From: Gnetum montanum
Lineage: Eukaryota > Streptophyta > Gnetopsida > Gnetales > Gnetaceae
NCBI GenBank assembly: GCA_015680685.1
Contig: MNCI01025132.1
Location: 152,853 to 212,852 of the forward strand
Direction: 5' to 3'
DNA: 60,000 nucleotides
In this document: one piece after another, positions 33,489 to 45,397 of the stretch
Numbering within the stretch: the first letter of the stretch is position 1
How the letters are laid out: each line of letters starts with the position of its first letter
Program-made: the position numbers and the translations under genes
The notes under the pieces: model-generated
Databases searched by the model: none
Told to the model about the DNA's origin: nothing
The model's input: the letters and a program-made list of their open reading frames with translations, nothing else

Positions 33489-34720
33489 GAGGTGTTTATT
33501 ACATTAGCTTACTTAGCTCGTGGAAAGATTTGACTTCTTGTATTTTGACTAGTTGTTTCTTATTTGGGCTCTCAAGTTTGTAGATCATTATGGCCCCAAA
33601 AGGAAAATTTTTGTAAATGATACAAGGTCCTTCCGACAATGTATGGACTATCCTAATTTTAAGGTCATGGTGCTTTTTGTTGAATAACTTGTGCAACTTG
33701 TTAGATGACAGGGCCACCAATTGGTTTTCGTCTAGCAAGTTGAGACTTAAGTCAAGGTCAAGGTCACACGCTATTGAAAGTGTGCAGAGCTTAGATTGAA
33801 TAGGAAGTGTTGGTAATTTTCCATACACCAGCTCATAAGAATAATAACCTATAAGGAGTTTCCATGTTGAGTGATAGGCCTAGAGGGCATCATTAAGTTT
33901 TGTGCTCCAATCCCTTTTATATTTGCTAATAGTTCTCATTATGATCTTTGTGATTTCCCTATTTGTAACCTTAGCTTGACTGTTGGCTTGGGGGTGGTAG
34001 GGTGTTCTTATTTTATATTCAACCCCTAAGCATTGCATGAGTTTCCTAAAGGTAGAGCCTATAAAGTGGGTTCCATTGTCAAAAATTAATGCACATGGCA
34101 CACCAAACCTATTCACAACATTTTGTTGTACAAACTAAGCAACAATAGAAGATGTACAATCGGTGACTACTACTTCTACTCATTTTGTACAATAGTCAAC
34201 AATGACTATGATGTACGCCTTTCCATTTGACATGGGCGTGATGGGATCCATGAAATAAATGCCCCAAATGTCAAAGGATTTTAATGGTTGAATCTATTGT
34301 TGAGGTCCCTCTATTTGAGCAATCATTCCACCATGTCATTGGTAGTGTTCACAAGAGTGGACATATTGATGAGCATCCCTAAAAATTGTTGGCCAATAGT
34401 ACCCTACCATTAAGGTTTTAATGGTTGTAAGTCTCCCAACATAGTGGCCCCCACAAGGACCCTCATGTGCATCCTAGAGAACGTGCAGTTGATCAGCATC
34501 AAGGACACACCAATGAACTAGGCCATCAGCACACACCTTGTAAAGGTGTCCATTAATCTTCATGAAGTGTGTTTACCTAGTGAAGAAACTGTTGTTTCTT
34601 CCAGTGGTCCAACCCTTGTGGCATCTCTTGAGTGAGAAGATAGGTGATAATGCCATCATACCATCTAGGCTCAATTGGCAATTGTTCAGTTATAGCCCCG
34701 ACAAAGAGGAGTTCATTAGG
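33489..34720 (-). pseudogene. Integrase of element 2 (decayed)
   Basis: The best frame, 34116-33880, reads NRFGVPCALIFDNGTHF and PYHPQANSQAKVTNREI, the second and third parts of the DDE core. Here the catalytic Glu of QAEV has become Lys. A C-terminal frame, 33828-33499, ends in KIQEVKSFHELSKLM, matching the family's last residues. The zinc-binding HHCC part upstream is broken. Confidence 0.75.
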
Positions 34721-34739
34721 AAACAGATCATATAGTGGG

Positions 34740-36240
34740 CTCTCTTTCTATTTTTTGTCCCATCGCAACCAAGACAAGTGGTCAGCAACCACATTATCAA
34801 TTACCTTTTGATTTACCATTGTAAGATCGAATTCCTATAAGCTCACTAACCACTGTATGACACAGGGGCTCACCATGGGCTTGTTCAAATGAAGCAAATC
34901 GCACTATGGTTCATGTGCACAAACACTTTGTATCCAAGCACATAATGCTTGAACTTTTCCAAAGTAAACACCATTGCCATTAATTCTTTTTTTGTGGTGG
35001 TGTAGCTTAGTTATGCACCCATAATGCCTCGGTTTATGCAATGGATGTAATATGGATGTTTCATGTCATCCAACTACATGAGCATAGCTCCTAAGGTGTA
35101 ATTTAATGCATCTATCATAACATGAAATGGTCTAGACCAATCAGGTGCTTATAGAATTGGAGTTTCTATGAGTTTTTCCTTCAATTGTTGGAATGCTTTT
35201 CACATTCCTTTGTCCAAAAAAATTGAGAATCTTTCTTTGTCAGCTCAACCAACGATTTTATGATCTTAGAGGAATTATCTGTGAATCCCTGGTAGTAGCT
35301 AATGTGTCCAAGGAATGATCAAACAACTTTGATGATTTTTGGTTGGTGGGTAATTCCTTGGATGACCCTTATTTTTTCAAGGTCAACCTCAACTCCAGCT
35401 TGTGAGATTTAGTGTCCTAATACAATGCCTTCTTGAACCATCAAATGAATCTATTGCCAATTAAGCCTAAGGTTTGCTTCAACACATTTTTTCAGTACTT
35501 ACTCAAGGCAATCTAGAGCTTTCTCAAATGTAGCTCCATAGGTGGAAAATTCATCCATGAAGACTTCCACCCTACTACCCATCTACTATTCAAAAATGAT
35601 AAGGACCAAATGTTGGAATGTAGCAAGGGTATTGCATAAACCAAAAGACATCTTGTAGTATGCAAAGGTGCCCCAAGGACTTGTGAATCTTGTCTTGTCT
35701 TAGTCCTTTAGCATGATCTGGATTTGGTTATAGCCATTGTAACCAGTCAAAAAACTATAAAAGTAATGTGAAAATTTTGTGTCTAACACCTAATCAACGA
35801 ATGACAAGAAAAAATTATCATTGAATGTTGCCATATTCAATAGCCAAAAATTGATGCAAACCCACCACTTGCCACCTTTCTTTGGCACAATCATGAGTGG
35901 ACTAACCGACTTGCTATCTGCAATGGGATAGATAAACCCTGTCTTGAGGAGTTATTCGATTTCCTCCTTGATAATCTCCTTCAGTCTAGGGTTCAATCAT
36001 TTTTGTGGCTACCTCTTTGGCTTCATGGCCAAATTGGTGTAGATACGATGTTGGCATATCCTAGGATCAATCTCTGTAAGTTTAGGATTTGACCAAGCAA
36101 AGGCTACTAACCATTTCTCAACCACATTCAATAGCATTTGTTTCTATTTTGAAGCAAGATTGGCATTGATTATTATTGACTTCCCATGTTTTAAGAATAT
36201 ATATTCCATGTCGATGAGTAGAGTTTTTAATTCAAGGGGC
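34740..36240 (-). pseudogene. Reverse transcriptase and RNase H of element 2 (decayed)
   Basis: Minus-strand text includes IIVPKKGGKW (about 35850-35880), FLTGYNGYNQIQI, FGLCNTLATFQ and VFMDEFSTYGATFEKALD (about 35535-35580). The catalytic FMDD has become FMDE, which by itself would abolish polymerisation. LGH...ISQAGVEVDLEKIRVIQGI follows. RNase H debris lies at 34740-35180. Numerous in-frame stops. Confidence 0.75.
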
Positions 36241-36499
36241 TCTTACTTGAAATTTTCAAGAATTTCCAACTCTTTCCAATAGGTATCATCATTTGCATTA
36301 TTAGAGAGTTAGTGATGAACTTGCTCTAATTCATCCATGCCTGCAACATAAGTTCATGTCAGGCTCTTAGTAGGTTGCTTTCAGAATTAGTGATCAACCA
36401 CTGGGTGCCCTCTTGTTTTGTGGCTGCTATATATAAACACCTTTGAATATTAGCTTTTGATGCACAATGCTTGCATGCAGAAATGGATGCTCATTTAAT

Positions 36500-37040
36500 A
36501 GACCAGAGTTTTTGCACACAATTACACCCTATATCATTGTACATGATGCATGAAACTCACTTCTTCTAGATCTTCTTGAATGCATTTTCTTTAGATATTT
36601 CCAAGGAAAGATCTCTAATGTTCATTCTTGCATCAACAATGCTTAGGCATGTATTTTTCATGATGATTGGAAAGTCCCCTTTGCAGTTCTCCACCTCGAT
36701 TACTAGAAAATTAGTAGGATAAGACCACCCATAAACAATGGTCACAATGTCCTCTACTGGTTCCAATGGAATAATGATGGACTAGTCTGCCAATTCTAAT
36801 ATGATATTACTCTTCTTAAGAGGAGGCAAGTTCCATGCAGTATATATCTCATGAAAAATCAAGTTGACATCAGAACCTAAATCAAGAAGAGCTTTACACG
36901 GTTCATTCCTAACAATCTGCAAATAAATAAGAGGACTCCTAGGATCAGTTAATTTCCTGAAAAGGTTAACAACATGGATCCAATTAGATTTGACATGAGT
37001 AAGCATAACAATATGAATCTTGGATGGTATTTGATTTGAA
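36500..37040 (-). pseudogene. Protease of element 2 (decayed)
   Basis: Frames 37006-36782 and 36766-36566 give RSPLIYLQIVRNEPCKALLD, an active site LLDLGSDVNLI (the D-L-G form usual in Athila), WNLPPLKKSNIILELAD, and EPVEDIVTIVYG with LSIVDARMNIRDLSLEIS. A TAG separates the halves. Confidence 0.75.
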
Positions 37041-37609
37041 GGGAACTCAAAGAAGTTAGGTACAGAAGGAGATGAAAAAACAGGGTTGCCAATTGTAGGT
37101 GTATGTGAGGGCTTAGGTGGACTGTTAGGTTGAAAGAAAGGTCTTTTCTTATATTGATTGTCTGAACCACTTAATTGATGAATGGATTGTAGATTAATGG
37201 CCTTGGTGACTTTATGTTGTTTCGATTAGGCTGGAAGTTCACCTTGCATAGATGGAGCAAGTGGTAGCTATGTTGAGGGTGGACGAACATGTGTAGGAAC
37301 AATAGGAGGATAAGGATAAAAGGTGGTATCCCTCATTGAATGTGAAGAATGAGTTCAATAATAGTTAGGAGGGTAGCAGTAAGGTTGAAAATCAGAAATG
37401 TGACTGGAAGAGTCATGTGGAGACAAGAGTTACTGAATGTAATACCCATATGGATCAGGTTGTCTGTTAACGGTATCGCTACCTTTGCAGTGCTAATGCC
37501 CATGATTGTGGTTACTACCACCGTTGATACTGCTCATATGGTTGCAGTGGAGTTCCACTTGGATAATACTATTGTTGTTAGTAGAACTACTTAGAATTCC
37601 CTTGAGGAT

Positions 37610-39545
37610 AAGGTAATCTTTTGGGTGTTTACCTTTATGCTAGTTGTGGATTCAAGGCATACACCATAGATTCCTATAAGTGCAACACAATGGGACAACA
37701 TCCCTTAGGAGGTTCATAATGGTAAATGTCACATCCACCATCATCATCTGATTCAGTTCTTGTAGCTTCCTCTATTGTAGCAACCCCTCCCTTACCTCTT
37801 TGATTAACAAATTTAGCTTCCTTGTGCCTCCTACAATCATGATCACTATTTTGTTCTTTGGACTCTTCAGCAATTTTCAAGACAGCTTAAAAGAAGCTAT
37901 TCATAGAGTTCCATAACTAATTAAGCTTGGCTAAAATTTTAGAGGTAAATTTTTTAAGTAGCAAGGTTGTCTAATTCACCACCTCATTAAGTGATGATTC
38001 TTCCTCACTGTCAAAAAATTGAACCTCCCTCTTGCGAATGGAAGGATTACGGTTGTACTCTTCTACACTTTCTTGTTTCCTTAATTCTCCTTCTTCTTTA
38101 GCTACTTGCTTAATCAACCTTTGGATATAATGGGCTTTTAATTCTGACAATCACCCTTGGGCATAGACACCAAGAGTTCTCCTCATTTCTGATCAGAGCC
38201 CATCTACGATGTGGCGAAGTTGCTCTAATTAAGAGTAATCATGGCTTGGACATCTATGCAATAAGGAATAGTATCAATCCATGGTGGCATCCAAGGGTTC
38301 ATGTGTCCCTTGTTTCCATCCCTAGATCTGCATCCCCAAGTTGGACACTTGGGAGTACATTTGATACTTGTCATTGAATAGTTCAAGCATTATACTCGAC
38401 TATTTGATAGATTCTAGTTCTAAGGACTTACATCAGTTTTCTACTTCTTTAATGAGTGTCCTGGGGAACAACTTAAGCTTTTACCACTCGTTTTCTATAT
38501 TCTACAAGGTACATGCATCATAGAAACCTTAAAGATGGTTCTACAAATCTAAGTTATGTTCCCCTTTGAATCCAGGGATATTGTTCATGTCTAGCCTCTT
38601 GATCCTACTCTCCTTTATGTGTCTTGGTAGAATCCTCACTGCCTCATTAATGTTGAATATGCTCAAAGTAGTATGTAAAGGCTCATTGAGGCCATGCTTC
38701 TAGTGCCTACAATGCCCTCTACTATCCCTTCGTTCATGGGGGTGGGTATCTCTTGAACACTCATGCCCTTGGTCTTTACTTACTCAATGGTCCTTTCAAT
38801 TATCTTAGTCCTATTAGTTACCTCCATCACAATTGTGCCCCCTACGGTTGCAGTCAAAGCTAGAAAAGGAAGAAGATGACAATGAAGGTGAAGAGGAAGG
38901 AGGACTAGTATCATCATAGTGCCTTCTACCCCCTTTTTGATGATCATGGCCATGATCACGATCTTTTTTCTTCTCTGCATCCCTACGCTAACTCTCCTCC
39001 TTGGATCCTCCCTTGTCATTAGATCCATTCTTGCCAAAACTTGGATTATGGATCATGGACTATAGGTTCTAGTTCTAACCTCCTTCACCAAAGTCAAAGA
39101 GGGAAATTTCACTAAATGGAAAACCCCCAAAGAAGGATTCTCCATCATCTTTTTGTACAGTAGGTTTGGAAAATCATTAAACCACTTCCCATTCGCAAAT
39201 TTAGAGCACTGTTCTAGCTATTGATCCCTTGCATGTTGTGCCTTAGTGGGATGATAATCCTTAGCATCACTATCCTATATATCGTACTCAGCATGAAGTC
39301 CTTGGAGTCCCAATTGTATAAGAGTTTGTCGGAGCATCGCAAGAACAAATTGATCAGGTAGCAACACGTTGTTGCCCTCCATGTCACACCACCGTACTAG
39401 TTCATCCTAGTGTAGGATGAAGGTGAAATTAGGTGCATACTCATCAAGATGAGCATATATCACTTTGTATTACTGGGGCACTTGTTGATGTACTTCATCA
39501 AACTTGGGTGAAGAATCACTCCTATGAGAAGAAGGTGTCTTGTGT
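37610..39545 (-). pseudogene. Gag of element 2 (decayed, start codon lost)
   Basis: The layout matches element 1 gag: an N-terminal block (about 39380-39545) whose ATG has mutated, a charged and Ser-rich linker (38780-39040), a capsid core (about 38100-38600) with many stops, and a C-terminal Lys-rich part (37880-37674). The zinc knuckle retains its last Cys (PPKGCCPIVLH) but has lost the second Cys and the His. Confidence 0.7.
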
Positions 39546-39681
39546 CAAAAATATAAAAATGTAGTGTGCTTTTAAAAATTATTGTAATTATTTTAAAGTA
39601 TGATATGACCCTAGGGTTTGTTTCAACGATCTTGAATAATTTTCACTAAATCCTAGATAAGAGATGTAACAACTAAAAGGT

Positions 39682-39699
39682 CCTCAACAACAATGCCAA
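39682..39699 (-). promoter_or_regulatory. Primer binding site of element 2
   Basis: The minus strand reads TTGGCATTGTTGTTGAGGA just inside the LTR. Compared with TGGCGCCGTTGCCGGGGA, every difference is C-to-T or G-to-A. Confidence 0.7.
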
Positions 39700-40587
39700 T
39701 GATGAGTGGTGAGGTACCCCTATGCCTAACCATACAAATCACAAGCATTCACATGTAATCCAGTGAAATTCTACAGACCTTAAGTTCTTAAGTACATTAG
39801 TTCCAGGACATGAAATGTAATAATGACAATCATTGTGTTCTCAACTATACTTTTGGAGCCTAATTGTATGGTTAAGTATAATTGAGACACATGATTTTTA
39901 TTATTTTATATTTTATTTTTCTATGATTAAAAATAGGTTGAAATGTAATTTATAATCAATTTAACTTAATCTAATTACTAATCAATAACTAACTATCCTA
40001 ACATAAGTATCTGATCCCACTTTTCGTGCACATCCTAAACATGTATAACACTATTGGGTTACCAAACATTAAGGATTGTTGGGGTTACCAAGAGTCATAT
40101 GCATGCTCAAAGCCATCGTACTTATGTGCTTAATTAATTAACTGCTATTGAATCTAATTAGCTTACTTTGGCTTAATTACTTGGAAGCATTAAAGAAAAT
40201 TACATGAAACATTGAATGCATAAATAAAATATTTAAGCTAGCCGAGGTGCTGCAAGGCTTGATCAGAAAGCTTATCTTTATTTTCACACACACTGTTGTG
40301 CTCAGGTACAATAGTGCTTGAATAAAATTTCATACACTCAATGACTCCTGTTGCGGGCACTTTGGAAAATATTCTAACTCTGGAGAAAACAAGTTGCAAG
40401 AGCTCTACTATCTTATGACAAGAACTATCTGGAAACCATGTGCTCAAGCACTCTATTTATAGGCCGACACATACCCTACAATATTAGATATTCGACATCA
40501 CATGTTGGGGTTCAATATTGGGTATCTAATATCAAGGCTTTGCTATCACATATTCAATATCGAAGCCAGGCAAACCACTATTCATCA
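39700..40587 (-). repeat. 5' LTR of element 2
   Basis: 888 bases, TGATGAG...TTCATCA. The minus strand has CTATAAATAGAG (about 40451-40462) as TATA box and ATATC/AATATT palindromes in U3 (40480-40565). Confidence 0.85.
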
Positions 40588-40940
40588 ATTATGAATAAGA
40601 AGATTCAATGGATAGGATAATCAACTATAAAGCATGAATGTTAAACTTAACTTGGCATCTAAATGAGATTTAGAATTGCTAATGACATCTTAACCTTTTC
40701 CTTTTTCATTAAAATAATACTAACATCTTAACCTAGAGCAATGATGACACTTAATATATTAGGTAGCTGAGTCATGAGGACATCATGAAGTATCATTTTG
40801 TTAAGTGTTTTAGTTGGTTGAGATATTGTAGATGCTATGTTGCATGTGCATTCTAGCATCCTTGTCGGTGTGTCTCAATTTGTTGCTATATCGTAGATGC
40901 TATATCACATCTACTATAACTTAGTTACATTGATGCATCC

Positions 40941-41845
40941 TGATGAAGCATCAATTGGTTGCATTGACGTAGCCACTTTGAAGCATCTACGTCAACATGG
41001 CCCTATCAACGTGACCCCATCAATACAACCCCATCGATGCATGCGATGATGCGTTGACGTTGCCTTGTCAATGCAGTGTTTGTTTTTGCCTATAAATATG
41101 CATGCTCCTGCTGTGTATTGGAATTATTTTGTCAATACAGTAGCCAAACTCTTGCAGTTTTATTCCATAGTCTTAGAGAATAGTTAGTGAGTGCCCACAG
41201 TGTGGATCTAAGTTAGTTGTACAACATCTTATTCAAGTGGCAATGTACCTAGACACATTCTATGAACAATAATAAGATTGAGGTTGATTCTTATTCATTG
41301 TAATACTTTGACTTAGATTAAATTTACTTTCCATGCAATTTATGTTTCATGTATTTAGTTAATATTTACTTTTCCATGCATATTAATGAATTGGCAGAAT
41401 GAGAGCGACCAATTTTGAGCACAAACACATATTCACTTGATAATCCCAGCAATGTTACTACTTGGTTCACCCAATAGCGTAGCACTTTTCAATTCCAATA
41501 GTGGTACATGGGTTCATGATGTGTATGGCAAGCTAGGAACAGACACTCATCACTCGTAGGCTAATTTAGACTTTACTTTTCATTGTTAATTAGTTTAAAT
41601 AATTAATTTCTCTATTATCGTTAGGAGTAGTATAAGGCTAAAGCAACATCAAGAATCATATGGCTCACTTTGGACTAAACCATATGTGACAAAGCTACTA
41701 CTAGTCCAAGTGGGAAGATAATGAACTACAATCAATGCTTAACGATCTAGATGCATAACTAGTCCCATCCATGGAATTCGACCGAATCATGCTTGAATGC
41801 TTGTGATTCGTATGGTTGGGCATAGGGGGTGCCCGTCGCTCATCA
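40941..41845 (+). repeat. 5' LTR of element 3
   Basis: 905 bases from TGATGAAGC to CGCTCATCA. TATAAATATG is at 41091-41100. U3 before it carries TTGACGTAG, CTACGTCAAC, ATCGATGCATGCGATGATGCG and TTGACGTTG, an array of related palindromic blocks. Confidence 0.85.
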
Positions 41846-41846
41846 T

Positions 41847-41864
41847 TGGCGCTATTACTAGGGG
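41847..41864 (+). promoter_or_regulatory. Primer binding site of element 3
   Basis: TGGCGCTATTACTAGGGG follows the LTR after two bases. It differs from the tRNA-Asp type site by transitions only over its first 16 bases. Confidence 0.75.
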
Positions 41865-41975
41865 TGGTGCTAGTTTTTTAAATTAGTTATATTATACACA
41901 ATCACTATAAAAGTATCAATGATTTATCTTTTAGAAAATATTAATATTTTATTTCAAGTCACACACATTGGAATC

Positions 41976-44359
41976 ATGTCTTCTTCACAAGGACCAATAA
42001 CACATCTTATGATGAGAACATTCATTGAAGAACTAATAGGATTTACATTGAAGAGAATTGGGGTGAACAAACTCAACCAAAGGTTTCATATGCTCATTTT
42101 CACTCTTACTGCATTCAAGGACTACATTCACCTAAGGCAAACAATCCTAGAGGAAATAGAGTAAGTCCTAGATCAAGGGGGGCCCCATGGCCTAGGACCT
42201 CCTCTAAACCTAGGTAATATAAATTAAGGAACTATGGGGAGAACTATAAGAGGCATGGCAACTCTCCCAATTCATCATCTTCTTCTTCCTCTTCAATGTC
42301 TAGTTGTAATGAAGATAAACGTAAGTACAAAGATAGAGCTTCACTATGGGATCAAGATAAAGATAGAAATCAAACCTAAGGGCAAAATCAAAGACATCAA
42401 AATGAGCATAAAAAAGATCATCACTATCAGACAAATAGGAATAGAGATTATCAACATGACATGTTTGATGAAGATGATCCATTATTGGCTACTAGGTGCC
42501 TAACATAGATTAGAAAGGTAATTCAAATACCCCAAAGACATCAAAGGGATAGCCACATCAAACAACTTGACATGGACAACATTTCTAAATTTAGGGGAGG
42601 CTATAATTCTGATCCACAACATCACTTACATGACTTCCATGATGCCTGCACCTTGCAAAATATTGAACGTAAGTGGCCAAAGCTTAAGCTCTTTCTTAGG
42701 ACACTAGTAGATGAAGATGAAAGTTAGTATAAATAGTTGGAACCAAATTCAATCCACTAGTGGTCCATGATGCTAGAGCTTTTCAATGAAAAATACCAAA
42801 CCTATGCAAGAGTGTCCAACATAAGAAAAAAAATCTAAGGTTGGAAGTAAGAAAATCATGAACCCTTGGATTTGGCCTTAGATAGATACTATTTGCTACT
42901 ACATAGATGTGTCAGCCATGATTTCTCTTAAAAAGAGAAACTTTTCCACATCATAGATGGGCTTAGTAATCAAATGAGGGAGACCCTTGGGATTTATGCC
43001 CAAGGTCGATTGTAGGAATTAAAAGTCCATCAAATAGAAAGGCTAATAAAGTGGGTGGCAAAAGAAGAAGGAGAGCTATGTAAACGAGATAATGTAGAGG
43101 AAAATAATAGGGATCCAACTCTTCAAAAGAAAAGGGCCCATATCTATGATAAAGAAAAAGAAGTAGCTCTCGAGGAGGTGATTTCACAACAAACCTTGCC
43201 AATACAAAAGGCTATCGATGAGCTTGAAGCAAGGCTAGATAAGATGTGGGAGTTGATGAATGACAAAGTTGCAACTTACATGAAAAATGTAGAGGAGAAA
43301 GTAATGCAAAACAAATCGAGTGATCAAAACAAGAGGAGGAAAAATAACCAAGAAACAACTAGGAACACTTATTGGCAAAAAGGGAAAATAGTTGTAGAAG
43401 AAGAGGCTATAGACTTAACCACAGAAGAGGATAATGGATGTGACATCTGCCTATATGATCATCCAAAGGGCTATTACCTAGTCATGTTACATCTACATGA
43501 TTATTGGGCTTTTTCATTGAATCCCAAGTTCATACAAAAGCAAATGCCTAAGAAATTACCTTACTCACAAGGTAATTATAAATAGTCCTATAACCAACCA
43601 TACTATCTTGATGGAACTTCTTATCAACCTCAAAACTACTATCAAATGCAATGGCAGAATCCACAGTCACGGGGGAGGCCATCATCAAACCATCACTACC
43701 CTTACTACCAACCAAACCCATATTGACATTATGTTTAACAACCTATTCCCCGAACTGGTTCTGTTTCCTCTACCTCAAATCACTACTACCACTCTCTCGA
43801 ATATCATCAACTTGTAACATCTTCTAAAGGATCACCACCTCATGCCTCTCATCCTCCATCATATCCTTAATATTCTCATACTTCCCTCCATCATATGTTA
43901 TCAGCAACAACACAAGAAGGTTTGGCATCACAACATCAATGAAATAATGCCACTTATGCTGTGAACATACATGGAAATGGTGATGCTATTAGATCTCAAC
44001 CACAACCTCAAAAACATTCTTTCTTTAGGATAGTTTTCTTACACAAGCATAAAACTCATAGACCTATTAGCACAATTAGACCTACACAAGACCAATTTGG
44101 TGCAACACCCTTCCTCACAAAAATGATGTCTCTTCATCATACGCAAAAGCCAACAACCATCACAACTCCAACACAAGACATAAATGATAGACCTATCAGT
44201 GTGGAGAGACAAAAGAATCCATGCATTACTACTAATAGTAGAGGGTGTAGCTATGGGCCAAAAATGCAAAATATTAACACAACCTACAACAAAGCTAAGG
44301 AACAAGTGCATGAGCAAAAACTAGTCTACATAGTGGTCACTAAACTAGAAGACACCTAG
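41976..44359 (+). pseudogene. Gag of element 3 (decayed, protease-deleted)
   Basis: The start at 41976 reads MSSSQGPITH. The capsid core (about 42530-43010) contains FRGGYNSDPQHHLHDFHD, KLKLFLRTLVDEDES and FNEKYQTYARVSN. The C-terminal part, 43055-43585, is open for 176 codons: a Lys/Glu-rich, probably coiled-coil stretch (IDELEARLDKMWELMNDK) followed by a zinc knuckle CDIC-x3-HPKGYY in which the last Cys is Tyr. After a Pro/Gln/His-rich spacer (43600-44200) the frame passes directly to QKNPCITTNSRGC, which in other copies lies after the protease, so the protease is deleted. Confidence 0.8.
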
Positions 44360-44660
44360 TGGCTTGAAAATGAGAATATAAAACTGTTTTAAAGATGCAT
44401 GGAAACAATTAATCCACTTATTAGTTCTAAACTCAAGAAAATGAACCAAACATAGGACCTAGACATAAATATCCTATACTATGATTATACACCAGAAAAG
44501 GATATTAAACATGAAGACCCAAGAATTAAAATAAAAAATCAAGAAGAAGAAGCAAACACATATGGACCCCATAAAACAAAGATACCTTTAAGTCCAAATG
44601 AAGATACGTCTCCAAATGATCCAAATAAGACTATCACCAATGTTAGATGTGCTGCCACAT
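44360..44660 (+). other. Element-3-specific, partly open segment replacing pol
   Basis: In the gag frame, about 100 codons with only three internal stops run to a TAA near 44660. They include DLDINILYYDYTPEKDIKHE and IPLSPNEDTSPNDPNKTI, a polar, acidic, Pro/Asn-rich composition. I see no counterpart in elements 1, 2 or 4 at this position. It could be a captured sequence, a diverged gag tail or chance. The family 3' untranslated region starts soon after (CATGGGGGAGATG at 44760). Confidence 0.4.
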
Positions 44661-45349
44661 AATTAATTAAATTAATAACGATGATAGATGGAAAATTGGT
44701 GGTGTGTAACCTAGGGATTGTGTGGTCCATCTCTCGAATGTGTGGTCATAAGATTAGTCATGGGGGAGATGCTCCATCTTGTTTCAAGAACTAATAAGTG
44801 TTTTTCACCATTTTATTTTTACAATTTCTTATCATTTTCCTATTTCTTCCAAAATTTTCTAATTCTTAACATGTTTTCCATTTCTTTATATTTTTCACTT
44901 TTCTCGAGTCATTTCCTTTATGTTTTAAAAATGACTTTTATGTTTCCATTAATAATAATGCCAATTGAGGATGCAAAAGTTGATGGTATGTGTTGGGTTT
45001 TTGTACTATGATATCAAGATGATTGGGTAAGTAATTGTGTGAAGCAGTGAGACCATATCATCCATCCCTTCAATTCTCTGACTAAAAGGTCTTTGTCATG
45101 AAAGAAATTTGGTTTTTCTTTCATGAAACTAAAATCAATCAATGATCATTGCACCTTGAAGAAAGAGGGTGACCAAGTGGGAATGGCAAATGGTGTGACC
45201 TCAAGGGGACTTGTTGGGTTCTATTCTTGACTTCCTTCGTGTGGTTTATGACTCCTCTTTGAACATGTCATCACTCCTCCATTGACCAATAAGAAGAAGC
45301 TAAAAGTCTTTCCATGGTGTAACTCCCATCCAAAAATTCAAAAAAAAAA

Positions 45350-45397
<48 letters not shown>

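Larger units (their letters stand above)
30598..40587 (-). mobile_element. Element 2: full-length, decayed Athila-like retrotransposon
   Basis: About 10 kb, transcribed right to left: 5' LTR 39700-40587, primer site, gag, protease, RT, RNase H, integrase, 3' untranslated region and 3' LTR 30598-31479. Flanks ATTTT (30593-30597) and ATTAT (40588-40592) match at four of five bases, an aged target-site duplication. Every coding block is present in order but broken by many stops (mostly TAG/TAA/TGA where neighbours have CAG/CAA/CGA/TGG). It is the only copy with both LTRs and the complete pol gene, so it defines the family layout. Confidence 0.85.
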
